Of a DNA stretch of 64,000 nt, positions 1-10,252 are shown in pieces. The stretch comes from Pieris napi (Eukaryota; Arthropoda; Insecta; Lepidoptera; Pieridae): positions 1,379,001 to 1,443,000 of the forward strand of contig NC_062240.1 of the NCBI RefSeq assembly GCF_905475465.1, written 5' to 3'. The position numbers and the translations under genes were made by a program. A model generated the notes under the pieces. The model did not search any database and was not told the DNA's origin. It saw only the letters and a list, made by a program, of their open reading frames with translations. Each line of letters starts with the position of its first letter. The first letter of the stretch is position 1.

Positions 1-3000
1 TTAAATACAGCAATCCAATGTTTGAGGAGACATTGGAGAACATCGTCTAATGTCCATGGAGGCGCTTTTATTATCACATATTGCCACAGATTGTCATATT
101 TCGCTCGCATTTCGCTCTAAAAATATTAACCTATTACTAATATGGGTAAGTGGTTAATTATTTATTAATGACCTTAAATAGAAATGACGTCAAATTGTAA
201 ATTTAAGCTGTAATGGAGCTTCGATGTTTGTATTTAAATATATAATTGCGCTTAGTATTTGTTTGATTATGAATACAATAAATAAATAAATGCATTATGA
301 AATCAGTTAGCCTGAACCCTCTCTTTCTATCATAGCGTCAACGTGATTTGTTAGAAAGAGACAGACTTAAAAATTTGATTTATTTTCTATGTAAAGTGTA
401 TTGGTATCATGACTAGGTTACGGCTAGATAGATAGGTAGAGGCAAATAATAATTTACTAAAAAATTGTGAACAAAATGACACTTAAATAATCTATTTCTG
501 TTAAACGCGATGAAAATTACGTTTGACTTGAAGAAATTTTTTAGTTACTATTTTATTAACACCTATCGAATCGTAATACATAAAAAAACGGAACACAGAT
601 TAAAAATCCTGTTATAATAATAAAAATAATAATTGTATTGTGAAAAAAAGATACTAGATAGCTACTACAACACTAGCTCCTAGTGTTCGTTGTTTATGAA
701 GCGAGAACGCGAGCGAGAACTCTTAACAACAGTGATGTATCAGAACTTGTGTGTGTGTGTGTGTGTTATAAGAACGATGAAACAGACCTTTTAACGTAAT
801 ACGATATAAAAAAGCGAATTCATAACAGTGCAATTGCACAGTTTTAACAATGCTCCTCTCTCATTTCATCACAGAGTAAACACAATTTGACAGAAAGAGA
901 CGGAAGATTTATACAGACTTATATGCACGAAGTGCTCATACCTCTAATATATTAGCCAGTAGCGGGTACACAATCTCACTGGCATGAACAAAACTCGCAT
1001 ACAACTCATCTGAGGCCGGCTGAGGTTTGTTCTCCAACATATCCTTTAGCGAATCAATTTCTATATATTCAACTGAATTTATATCCGCCTTATTGCATAG
1101 GTTTTTATCGTTTGATATGAGAAGCTGAAATATTAAGGTATAATCTGAAATATTTTAACCAGAAATAAAACTTAAACTTCACAGGTTCCATACCATTTTA
1201 TAAATGTTTTATAATGTGTAGTCTGTGAGGGTACAGAACCCTCATATTCATGAGGGTCACTGCTATGCTAGATTACTTTTTTTATGACAACACGTTCATT
1301 ACAGTATAGGGAGCGTTCAAGTATTACGTAACGAATTTGGGGGGGGTACTTTTGTAAAACGTTACGATGCGGGGTGGGGATTGAATTACGCATTATTGTT
1401 AATATTATTTTCGACTTTCCAGTACTTTACACCACATAATGGTAACTTTTAGGTATAAAGAGTCACCAGGTGGTCACGCAACGTTTTACTATACTTGGGT
1501 ACAGAAAAACGTTACGGCGCGTTTTATGGGGGGGGATCAATAATCTCCAAAATTTGCGTGACGTAATACTTGACCGCTCCCTATAGAAAATACATATAAT
1601 GTAAATACAAAAATTTTTTTAATAAATGAACATAATATCAAATGTCATGGTAGGTCTTTTTGCACAGACTTTAGTACTAGCATAAACCAAAGACTATTTT
1701 GTATTCAATAGAGAAAATCAATAGACTAATGAAATTAATTTAGAAATAAATTCAATACTAACAGAACAAAAGCCTATGTTAATTTAGTTGTTAGTGTATT
1801 ACAAAACTCACCACATTTTTATTACGTTCCACTTGCTGTAAGGCACAGTTTAATATTTCGTCATCGGGCATTTCACATGGATAAATATGGCAATTCGCAT
1901 CTCTAAGTGATTGACCTGTAACATAGGTTTACATACCTTTGTTACAGTACATACATATGCTACACATATGTAAATAATAAAAAAAATATGTAAATCATTT
2001 ATTATTTCAATTTTCTATTTCAGCTGACAACGGAAATTTTATTAGAGGTTTTGTTATCAAAATATTTAAGTGCTAGTAAATACATTAAAGTTAAAAAAAT
2101 ATATTATTAAAAGTAATTAATGTTTTTAAATAAGTTATGTAATTTGTTTCTTAACTATTTATAAAAAAATTATTTAAACTAATATTAACTGGTGCTAATC
2201 TAAATATGTAGATATATGTGATTTTATTTTACCTTTGATCCTAGTATTAACTGGCAGGGACTTATACAAGTAATCCATGGCTGCTCTCGCTCGTTTGGAC
2301 AAAGAACTGTTACCATTATTATTATCCTTTAGACGATCTAACTCATTTATCACCCGCCAAGGAACCAATAGATTTGGCTGTTCACTGTAACCTAGAATTT
2401 TGTTATTTATTATACATACATAAATTTATTATTAATACTCTTAAGTTAATTGTTTATCAAACTTTGTTAATATAAATTTAGTAATATTTTACATTTAGTT
2501 AAATTTCGTGTTAATTATTAAGTACATTATTTTAATTTAATATTTTTTTTTACATTAAAAAAAAACATTAAATTATATTATTGTACTTCATATAAATTCA
2601 AGATGCATTGTAATTAGGGCATCGAAACTCGGTTCAATTTTGAAAACCCGGGTTTTCGGGTCTAAGAGTAATCAAAACCGGGTAGACCGGTTTTTTCGAG
2701 CATTTCGGTCTTTTTATTGATTTTTTAAAAAAATGCACTAATCTGCGTTTATATATCGATTTCCTACAATGAATACAAAATATAAAGGATGAGGAAGAAT
2801 TTAAATAAATGAAACAGTACTTTATAAATTACAAAAACAGTTTTAATGTTTAAAAAAGTGATAAAATTTATTTTTTTCTTCAGAATATCTTAAAACTTAG
2901 TAAGTAATCTAGTCTTTTTTAAACCACAGACTTGCAGAGATTAGTTTAAACATTAAATGAATTATTTTGGTAACATTCACTTATTGTATTATAAGCTAAT

Positions 3001-6000
3001 ACCAATAAATTCTTCATAAGACATTTTTGTAGTATCACAATTAATTTTAATATTAATAAAGCTCTTCTTCGCATTAACAATTAAGTAACGAATAATTCTA
3101 GTCTTCTATTCTACTATAATTGAAATTGCAGTCGTTTGCTTAATAATTAGGTCTTTATATAATTAACTAAAATACTAAGTAAAAAGTAGTTATGCATTTG
3201 ACACATTATTTAAACAACATAGCTAAGACATAACCTCTGACAATCTGACCACTTTAGAAAAAAAGAGAAGAACGCTCTCGCTGTCGCGTACCGCCATTCT
3301 CGAAGAGTGCTATTTCTACCCTCACAGTAGAAAGCTAATCGTCTGATGGACAAGCTGATCCAGTTTCAGGAGCATTATCATCAGTAGCAACAGCTTGACT
3401 TAACTGTGTGTTCAGTTCCTCTTCATTTGTCGAAGTAGACAACTGAATGTCAATTTCTCGCAGGTCTTGGTCTGGCGCTGGTAAATTTTCAAGATGTATA
3501 TTTTGTTTTTTGGTTGTGCGTCTAATCAGATTAACAATTTCGTTTAGCATTTCATTACCTGTAGGCCGATAAAAACAGTTTTATCTTCATTTTGAATGTT
3601 CTCAAAATATTTACCCGGATTTGTCAAGTACTGTAGTGTTGCTTGAGTTAGTATTTTTTTGGCGTATCGTTTGTTCGATGCAATTGCCATTTTGTTACTT
3701 AGTGGTGTCTTCATTTCATCCATTTACTTCAATGCAAATTTTAGGGAAACATCAGCTGTAAGTAATGTTGCATCGCGTCGACATAGCGCCTCGACGACAG
3801 TTTTAATAACATCCAATATTTTTTGGATCTCATCTTTATTTCTCCAGTCATCATGAGTAAATACAATATCTGTTTTTAAATCAATTAAAGCTTTTAATTA
3901 AAAAAAATTATCACCTGCAACACCCCGCACAACGCGCGACGAGCTTCGCTACACCCTCACCTCTCCACTGCTCCACACTTCATTCTATGAATCACGTCTT
4001 GAGACAGACGCGCGGAACGCGAATTTAACTTGCAAGGCTTGTTTTATTGGTAGGAACGTAGCAACCAAGCTACTTTTTACGTTTTAAATAATAATTTATC
4101 AAAGCGTCTTTTTATTCAATTTACTTATTATTGCATTCGAGGTGAATAAATAGCAATAACAAAAGTATTAAAAAAACCCGAAAAACCCGAGTTTTAAAAA
4201 TTAAACCCGGGTTTTTTTGAAAGTCTCAGAACCGGGAAAACCCGGGTTTTTTCGGTCCGGGTAAACCCGGGCTCGATGCCCTAATTGTAATAGCTATATC
4301 GTTTTATACATATTAATATAATACAGACCTCTCAAGTGTGAATTTAGTACATTTTTAATTATATCCAAATGATGTATAAATATATTTGTGTCAACAACAA
4401 GTACAATATCTTTATCATTTTTGTCCCTCTGTGGATTTATCTGTATCTCTTTGGGCTAAAATAAAAAAAGTTATTCGTCAAAAATATAAAGAAATCTTTC
4501 AAAAATGGTTTACCAGTCATTAGGCATAGATTATCACATATTAATAATTTTGCTAATAATTTCTGCATTGTGACACAAATAAAGTTGTTTACAAAGAAAA
4601 AAATTCAAACTTTTGCATATATTGTCTGCTTAATATTTGATTGCCTTCAATTCACTAGTATTTAATATCTAAAAGTAGGCAGGTTCAAGAGTAAAATTAA
4701 CTAACTAGGAAAGAGAACTTTTAGAAAATAAAATAAACATATACTTTTACCCTAAAAAACCATTAGGGGAATTTTAATTTTATGCTGATATAGCAGGTAA
4801 AGTAAAAAGTTCTATTGTTAAAATACCTACCTCCCGAAAATCCTCAACTTCCATTGCTTCAGAATTGGAACTTTCTAACGCTCTGCTATTTAATGAGGTA
4901 CTTGTTTCTATTTCCTTTGAAACAGAGTTTGAATCTTTTGGAGTATTTATTTTGTAACCTAATTTTAATTTGATAGCAGATACTAATTTACTTGCTTCTG
5001 AAAACTGTGGTGGTGTTGCCGGGTGCTTAGAAAATGGATATTCTGGTGTTTGATTACAAATGCCCTTCTCAATATCAGCAAATGTATCTTTCTGCTTGTC
5101 ATTATTACAAAATTTCTCAGGTAACTGTGCTTTCATAGAAGATATTATTTTATTTGCTGTGAAAAACTGGGATGTTGAAGGAATAGAGTGTATGTTGTCA
5201 TGGGTTGGCGATTGGTTTGCCTTATCATTAGGGCTTTTATCTGTGGCTTTTGAAGGATCATTTGAGCTTCTTCTTTTCAGAGAGTGAGCACTTTCTTCTT
5301 CCAGAACTTCTTTATGTAGCTTTGCATTCAGATTTTCAAGTCTTGTGCTTGCTATATTTTTAGCCAATCTTTTCTTACCTTTTTTGTTTTGGTATGATGT
5401 TGAGGGCTGATGTTTGTTGTGTGTTGATTTTAAGGGAGTCTTAGGAGTATGTGTACTTTGGTCATTTTCACGTCTATGAGTCTCTTTCTTTTGCACAGAA
5501 TAATATTTTTTACGGTCTAATTGTTCTAAAAACAAATGTAAATGTTCACTATTCATTAATACACCAAATCCTATTTTTTTACCTATGCAACTAAATTAAG
5601 AAAGATATTTAATGTTTTACCTACTTGAATTCCCTGACTTAGGAATTCAGCTGAATATTTATGATTTTCTTTAATTCGACAACAAAATAATCGTAAATGT
5701 ATAAATAAAATAAAGCAAAGAAATATTTTTTACCTGGCCTTTGCTTTTTATTAGCTGAAGACCCTTCAATGCCATCACTTTTTCTTTTGTTCCCTCTTCG
5801 TACAACTTCGTCAGATCGATTTATTTCCAATTTTTGATGATCTCTTTTTCCCACTTTTTTATCTTTATGATCTGTTGGCTATTAACTCGTAGACATTAAT
5901 TTTTAGAAAATCCTGCAGTGAAACCCAAAAAAAGTATTAGGAAAACATACCTGTGGTTGCGTCCATAGGGATTTTCCCGTTTTTTTGTTGAAATAGTACT

Positions 6001-6079
6001 TTCTTCCTGGATTAGACTTGGAAGTACATAAAACCCAACCATCTGGCAGCTTTTCCTCGTCAGGTTTTTTAGAACTCAT
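1..6079 (-). CDS. SWT1: SWT1-like RNA endoribonuclease (WW + PIN domains), 3' end outside window
   Basis: Eight coding exons on the minus strand: 6079-5951, 5878-5734, 5525-4831, 4455-4329, 2391-2233, 1915-1812, 1124-942 and 116-1; all GT-AG and in frame, continuing past the left edge. The product starts MSSKKPDEEKLPDGWVLC and forms a WW domain (about residues 9-43: first Trp in DGW, then RKYYFN and SLW). A long Lys/Ser-rich linker follows, with basic stretches that could be nuclear signals. A PIN nuclease domain comes next: DIVLVVDTNIFIHHLD gives its first acidic residue, NELDRLK and MPDDEI come later, and LLISNDKNLC matches the usual 'TNDxNLC' step. In yeast and metazoa SWT1 is a nuclear endonuclease for defective mRNPs; that role is inferred. 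AGK is divergent upstream. The C-terminal part is not visible. Confidence 0.87.
745..766. repeat. (GT)n microsatellite
   Basis: A run of about ten GT units lies in the last visible SWT1 intron, between the exons ending at 942 and beginning at 116. It is a simple length-variable repeat with no sign of function. Confidence 0.85.
1305..1585. mobile_element. MITE, about 280 bp, in an SWT1 intron
   Basis: The ends are inverted repeats: the left begins TATAGGGAGCGTTCAAGTAT and the right, read in reverse complement, begins TATAGGGAGCGGTCAAGTAT. The interior is G/C-run rich and contains AAAACGTTACG twice in related form. There is no coding capacity. Symmetry extends to TATA on both sides, so the duplicated target could be TA, but this is ambiguous. 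Superfamily is not assigned. Confidence 0.75.
2615..4283 (-). mobile_element. hAT-type DNA transposon, decayed, in an SWT1 intron
   Basis: Terminal inverted repeats TAGGGCATCGA (left) and TCGATGCCCTA (right) are flanked by a perfect 8-base duplication, ATTGTAAT, at 2607-2614 and 4284-4291. An 8-base duplication with TAGGG-type ends is the hAT signature. Subterminal regions carry repeated CCCGGGTTTT-like blocks in both orientations. Internal minus-strand sequence encodes remnants of a transposase. The element enlarges the SWT1 intron between the exons ending at 4329 and starting at 2391. Confidence 0.88.
3335..3852 (-). pseudogene. hAT transposase relic
   Basis: Read on the minus strand from about 3852, a frame gives DEIQKILDVIKTVVEALCRR then an in-frame stop, continuing as MDEMKTPLSNKMAIA. 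After a frame change, an acidic 71-residue tail beginning MLNEIVNLIRRTTKKQN ends at 3335. The DWxNKDEIQKILxxIKxVVEALCRRD block resembles the late part of hAT transposases of insect and vertebrate BED-finger elements (resemblance from memory). N-terminal BED finger and most catalytic blocks are missing, so this is a dead copy. Confidence 0.6.
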
Positions 6080-6242
6080 GGCGAGAAAGTAGAAAACTAT
6101 TTCAATTTCCTATAATTTATTTGGGTTTCTTGTTTGTTAAAATTGACAATTTAATTTCGTTGTAACAATTGTTTTGACTTTTGACTTTGATAATTATCGT
6201 AATTATCAGTCACAATTTGTTAATTGTCAAATGGCTGTGTGT

Positions 6243-7386
6243 CAGTATAGTTCTACCGGAATCTGATGGCAAATAGGGAAATAAAAATTTGTTGTGGGCA
6301 ATACTAGAGAAATTGGATTAAATGAACTTGATACTATTTCATTTTTATTTATCTTTAGTATTAATGAACCTGAAGTATATTATTAGTTATTTGTATGAAG
6401 AATGTTGTTAGACATCGGGTTCTTAAGATACGAAAATATGTCATGAAAAATAAATCAGTCGTAAATTAATTTATGTACTAATTTATTACATATCATTTCA
6501 ATCATACAAATAACTTAAAACCTCATTCAGAACTAGAAAACGATTCCAAGAACTCCACTTGTTCTCCACATTTCTCGTTCTTCATCAAATGATGAAGATA
6601 AAGAGGTGTTTATTTAAAATCGCTCTTCCAGCATTTCAATTATTATATCTTGCTTGATGAAATCGTCTTCAATTTTCTTTACATGTTCACAGCATTTTCA
6701 AAAATCCTCTGCACTAATTTGTGAGAAAGCTTCTTTTGTTAATATTAATTGTATGTCACTTGCAGGTATATTTACTAACCTCAGAGATAATATATTTTGT
6801 CTAACCTCAGAGATTCTCTTCCTTCACTGACATAAATATCATGTAGAAGAAATTGTAACAGTTTCATTACTGTTGGAATTTCTTTATTCCTAGTCCACTG
6901 TAAATTGAAACTATTCAACTTGATTTTCTTCTTCACTTTTTACCAGGCGCGGAAAATACACCATCATTCGATGTGCTCTCAGCCGATACGATTCGCCGTA
7001 TAGTAGTACCTACTGGAAAGTGGAAACCCCTATAAAGAAGTCACAATAAGGTACCGAAGAAAAATATAAAATAAACTAAAATTACCAAAACCACTCTGTC
7101 CAACTTACCGGTCAAATCTACCACGCGCTTTAAAATTAAAGATTGAGTTTGATTTAATCCTTCTTCTTCCGTTATTTTACAATAAACGTTGAAAACAATA
7201 TTTCTCGCTTGAGATCAAAGTGGTTTTCGACATTTTCAAATTTAAACACAACAAATTTCAAGAAGATAAAATTTCAGCAGCGGTTGACTGATCTCGTACT
7301 TTGAGATGACACTTGACATTGTTATATGAAAATCTCTATTTTTGTTTTATGCATTGAGATTCTCATTTCTGGTAGACCTATACCAG
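6243..7386 (-). mobile_element. Decayed Tc1-like DNA transposon with inverted ends
   Basis: The left end CAGTATAGTTCTACCGGAA and the reverse complement of the right end, CTGGTATAGGTCTACCAGAA, match with a few differences. Minus-strand fragments between them read as pieces of one transposase. The first is ITEEEGLNQTQSLILKRVVD near 7190. Next come TTIRRIVSAESTSNDGVFSA near 7000 and IPTVMKLLQFLLHDIYVSEG near 6850. The last is HVKKIEDDFIKQDIIIEMLE near 6660. These look like the N-terminal helix-turn-helix and extreme C terminus of an insect Tc1-like transposase, with the DDE core deleted. The element fills most of the SWT1/AGK spacer on the SWT1 side. Confidence 0.6.
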
Positions 7387-7455
7387 AATACCTTTATATG
7401 AGTACTGACCATAGAGAAATAATATATACTTAATACTGGGGGGGGAGACTGACTA

Positions 7456-7992
7456 AGGGTATGTTCCGATATACACTGCGACCACTGTACAGAGTACCGT
7501 CAATTTAGTATACTGTGAAACCGTTTCTCTATAGCCAGCTATACTGGTTACAATTTAAAACGGAACGCAGTCCAGTATACTAGTCAGCTTCGTTTTTCGA
7601 CACAGTTTTCAAATGAGTGCATCAAAGTTTTTCAATTCAACAAGAAAAACTATTATTGGAGTATTATCGCATTAAAAAAATCTATATTAATATTAACTGT
7701 CAATTGAATTAATACTACAAAGAAAGTAAGTTAGAATTTTAAATGTTTGTTATTAAACTGTAAGTTATATCAGCCGTTAGGCATTCAAGTGGTTTTGATT
7801 GATCACGTGATCAAAGCACTGCGAGTACCTTACCTCGAAAACGCCAGTGCTCGCAGTAGAAGTATAGCGGGGATTTGTGACGTCATATATTTCCTAGGAC
7901 GCTGCGGCTGTATACTGCAGTCCATAGCGGAACAAATTTTTGAACAGTGGGAGCACTATACAGTACTCGCAGTGTATATCGGAACATACCCT
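7456..7992. mobile_element. MITE, about 540 bp, upstream of AGK
   Basis: Perfect inverted ends of about 26 bases: the left begins AGGGTATGTTCCGATATACA and the right is its reverse complement. Interior motifs such as ACTGTACAGAGTAC and CACTATACAGTACTCG repeat near both ends. The open frame across 7747-7998 resembles no protein and runs into the inverted repeat. No clear target duplication was seen. The right end lies about 190 bases before the AGK start codon, so it sits in or beside the AGK promoter. Confidence 0.8.
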
Positions 7993-8178
7993 AACTGAAT
8001 GTCTAAATAGCCGGAACTATTCAGCTGTTGAATATTCTTAAGACAGATTTTCGTGTGGATTTTCATCATTTGGTTTTCTTCAATAACAACCTCGACATTA
8101 TAAATATTAAATTGTATTAATGTACAATGGTAATATTAAACAATAAATAAACTAAAATAACCAGTTAAACCTCTTACA

Positions 8179-9770
8179 ATGGAAAAAGCTTTGAAGATCG
8201 TTAAGACACTAAGAAATAATTGGAAAAAGTCTGTTTTTGGTGCAATTTTAGTGTATTATGGTGCTGCAACTGCAAAAGAAAAATACGAGTAAGTATTTAA
8301 CTAAAAAATTATCGCAACTGTTCCACGTAGTTACATATACGCTCTACCGTGATTTTCGTTAGAAGTATACAATATTAATATCGACTAATTAACTTACAGG
8401 ATTAATATATTAATGCGAGCAGCATGCAAGGAAGCAGTGAAGTATGGTGATGCCATGATTGAATATGATAGAAACCCAACACTAATAACAGTTGTTCTTA
8501 ACCCAGTTGCTAATAAGAGAAAAGCTAAAAAAGACTTTGAAAAGTATTGTGAGCCAATACTTCATCTTGCTGGTTTACAAGTGGATGTGAAAGTAACAAC
8601 TTCTGAGGGCCATGCTAAGGAAATTGTTGAGAACTTAAAGGGTACTGAGGCTATTATTGTAGCAGGGGGAGATGGCACACTTTCAGAAACTGTAACAGGT
8701 AACATTTATTTAAGCGTAAATTAATAAATAGGACTGTGAACTAAGGAAATCTTGGGAGTTTAAAGAAAGAAGTGTAATTTTAAAATGATGATGCATGTAG
8801 TAGTACTTTAAATATAATCTGTTATTATTTAACTGCCAAAAAGTAAACCTATTCTTTATCCACTTTTGTACATCTGAAATAACTTAAAAATAATAAACAC
8901 TTAACTCTGACATTTGTAATATTTTTAGGACTGCTACGCCGAAATGATGATGCTAACCGCTTTCCTCTTGGTATTTTACCTTTGGGATCAACTAATAGCC
9001 TTGGCAATACATTGTTTCCTGGAGGCAAAGGTGTTGAAAGGGTCAAGCAACTCATTGAAGCTTGTATGGCAATAGTTCAAGGACAGACAGTTTTAAAGGA
9101 TGCTATGAAAATTGAGCCTTTAGCAAATGAGGAAGAAACTCCAAGTAGGCCAATTTATGCCATGACGTCAATAGACTGGGGAGCATTTAGGGATATCCGA
9201 GCAAAGAGAGATAAATATTGGTTGTATGGTCCGTTACGTGAATATGCATCTTACATTTTCAATGGTTACAAGGATTCTATTACATGGATTTGCAATGGAG
9301 TTATAACATACACTCCTCCATGTGCCGGGTGTAGTAATTGTATAACAAAAAAACCTGAATTGAAAAGAAAGTGGTCTTTCTTTATGCCAAGCACCCAAGC
9401 CACTACCGATACTGATAAATTAAAAATTTTAAACCCCGAATGTGCATCAACACACGAACTGTGCTTTAAGACAAGTGAAATGAAAATAAGCCCAAAGCTT
9501 AGTGGGGGTATACCAGCTCTACGTGTAGAATTGGGAAGAAATAAATATTCATATACAGAGTTTGTTTCTGAAGGATGGCGGAGGATTAAAGGTGATAGTA
9601 AAATTGAAGAAGTTATACAAGCACGAACAATACTTTTGCAACCACAAAGTACAAAACCAGATGAGGTGTTTGAGATAGACAAAGAAGAATTTGATGTTAA
9701 GCCTATGAAAGTGACTATATTACCAAATATGATTAAACTGTTTTGTAAAAGTGAAAAATTTGATAAATAA
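8179..9770 (+). CDS. AGK: Acylglycerol kinase, mitochondrial (MuLK)
   Basis: Three coding exons, 8179-8288, 8400-8698 and 8929-9770, GT-AG and in frame, give 416 residues; vertebrate AGK is about 420. The diacylglycerol-kinase catalytic domain starts near residue 55 (TLITVVLNPVANKRKAKK). The nucleotide-binding signature is GGDGTLSE at residues 126-133, followed by FPLGILPLGSTNSLGNTLFP. A CAGCSNC cysteine cluster and WSFFMPS follow, and the C terminus ends KLFCKSEKFDK. AGK phosphorylates mono- and diacylglycerol to lysophosphatidic and phosphatidic acid, and in mammals is also a subunit of the TIM22 inner-membrane translocase. The hydrophobic N terminus (SVFGAILVYYGAATA) fits mitochondrial membrane association. 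It is divergent from SWT1 and convergent with TARBP1. Confidence 0.93.
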
Positions 9771-10252
9771 AATTGTTTGTTGTTAATTTTTTTAATTTAA
9801 ATCCTGCTTACTAGCACGAAAACGATTGTAAAACAAAATGACATAAATGTTGCTAAGCAGAATTTATGTGAAAAATCTATAAACAAAATTAGATTTTGAG
9901 AGTAGGTTATATAGACATTTAAAAAAAAAAGTACTCTAAATTGTTTCTTATTGGCTTAAATAGGTTTTGCACACATAATTCCTACTAATGCATTGCAAAC
10001 CTACGAAATGACTATATTAAACCAAAACCATATGTTATGAAGTAGTTAAAAAAATATTAGGCTGTTTTTATCCTGGCACTATGTAGACAAACTTACGGTT
10101 GAAATAAAAAACCTCAAATATAGTATTTTTTTAATTAAAACCAAAACATTAATAATAAATAACAAAACGTTAAAATAATATATATTTTAAGAAACAAGTC
10201 TTGCAATAATAACAACTGTAATTAGAAGAAAATCCAGCTTTTATATAAAACA
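9771..10252. other. Convergent AGK/TARBP1 3' spacer
   Basis: About 480 bases of AT-rich DNA separate the two stop codons. AATAAA at 9766-9771 overlaps the AGK stop codon and another is at 10102-10107; either could serve AGK. Nothing else recognisable was seen. Confidence 0.6.
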
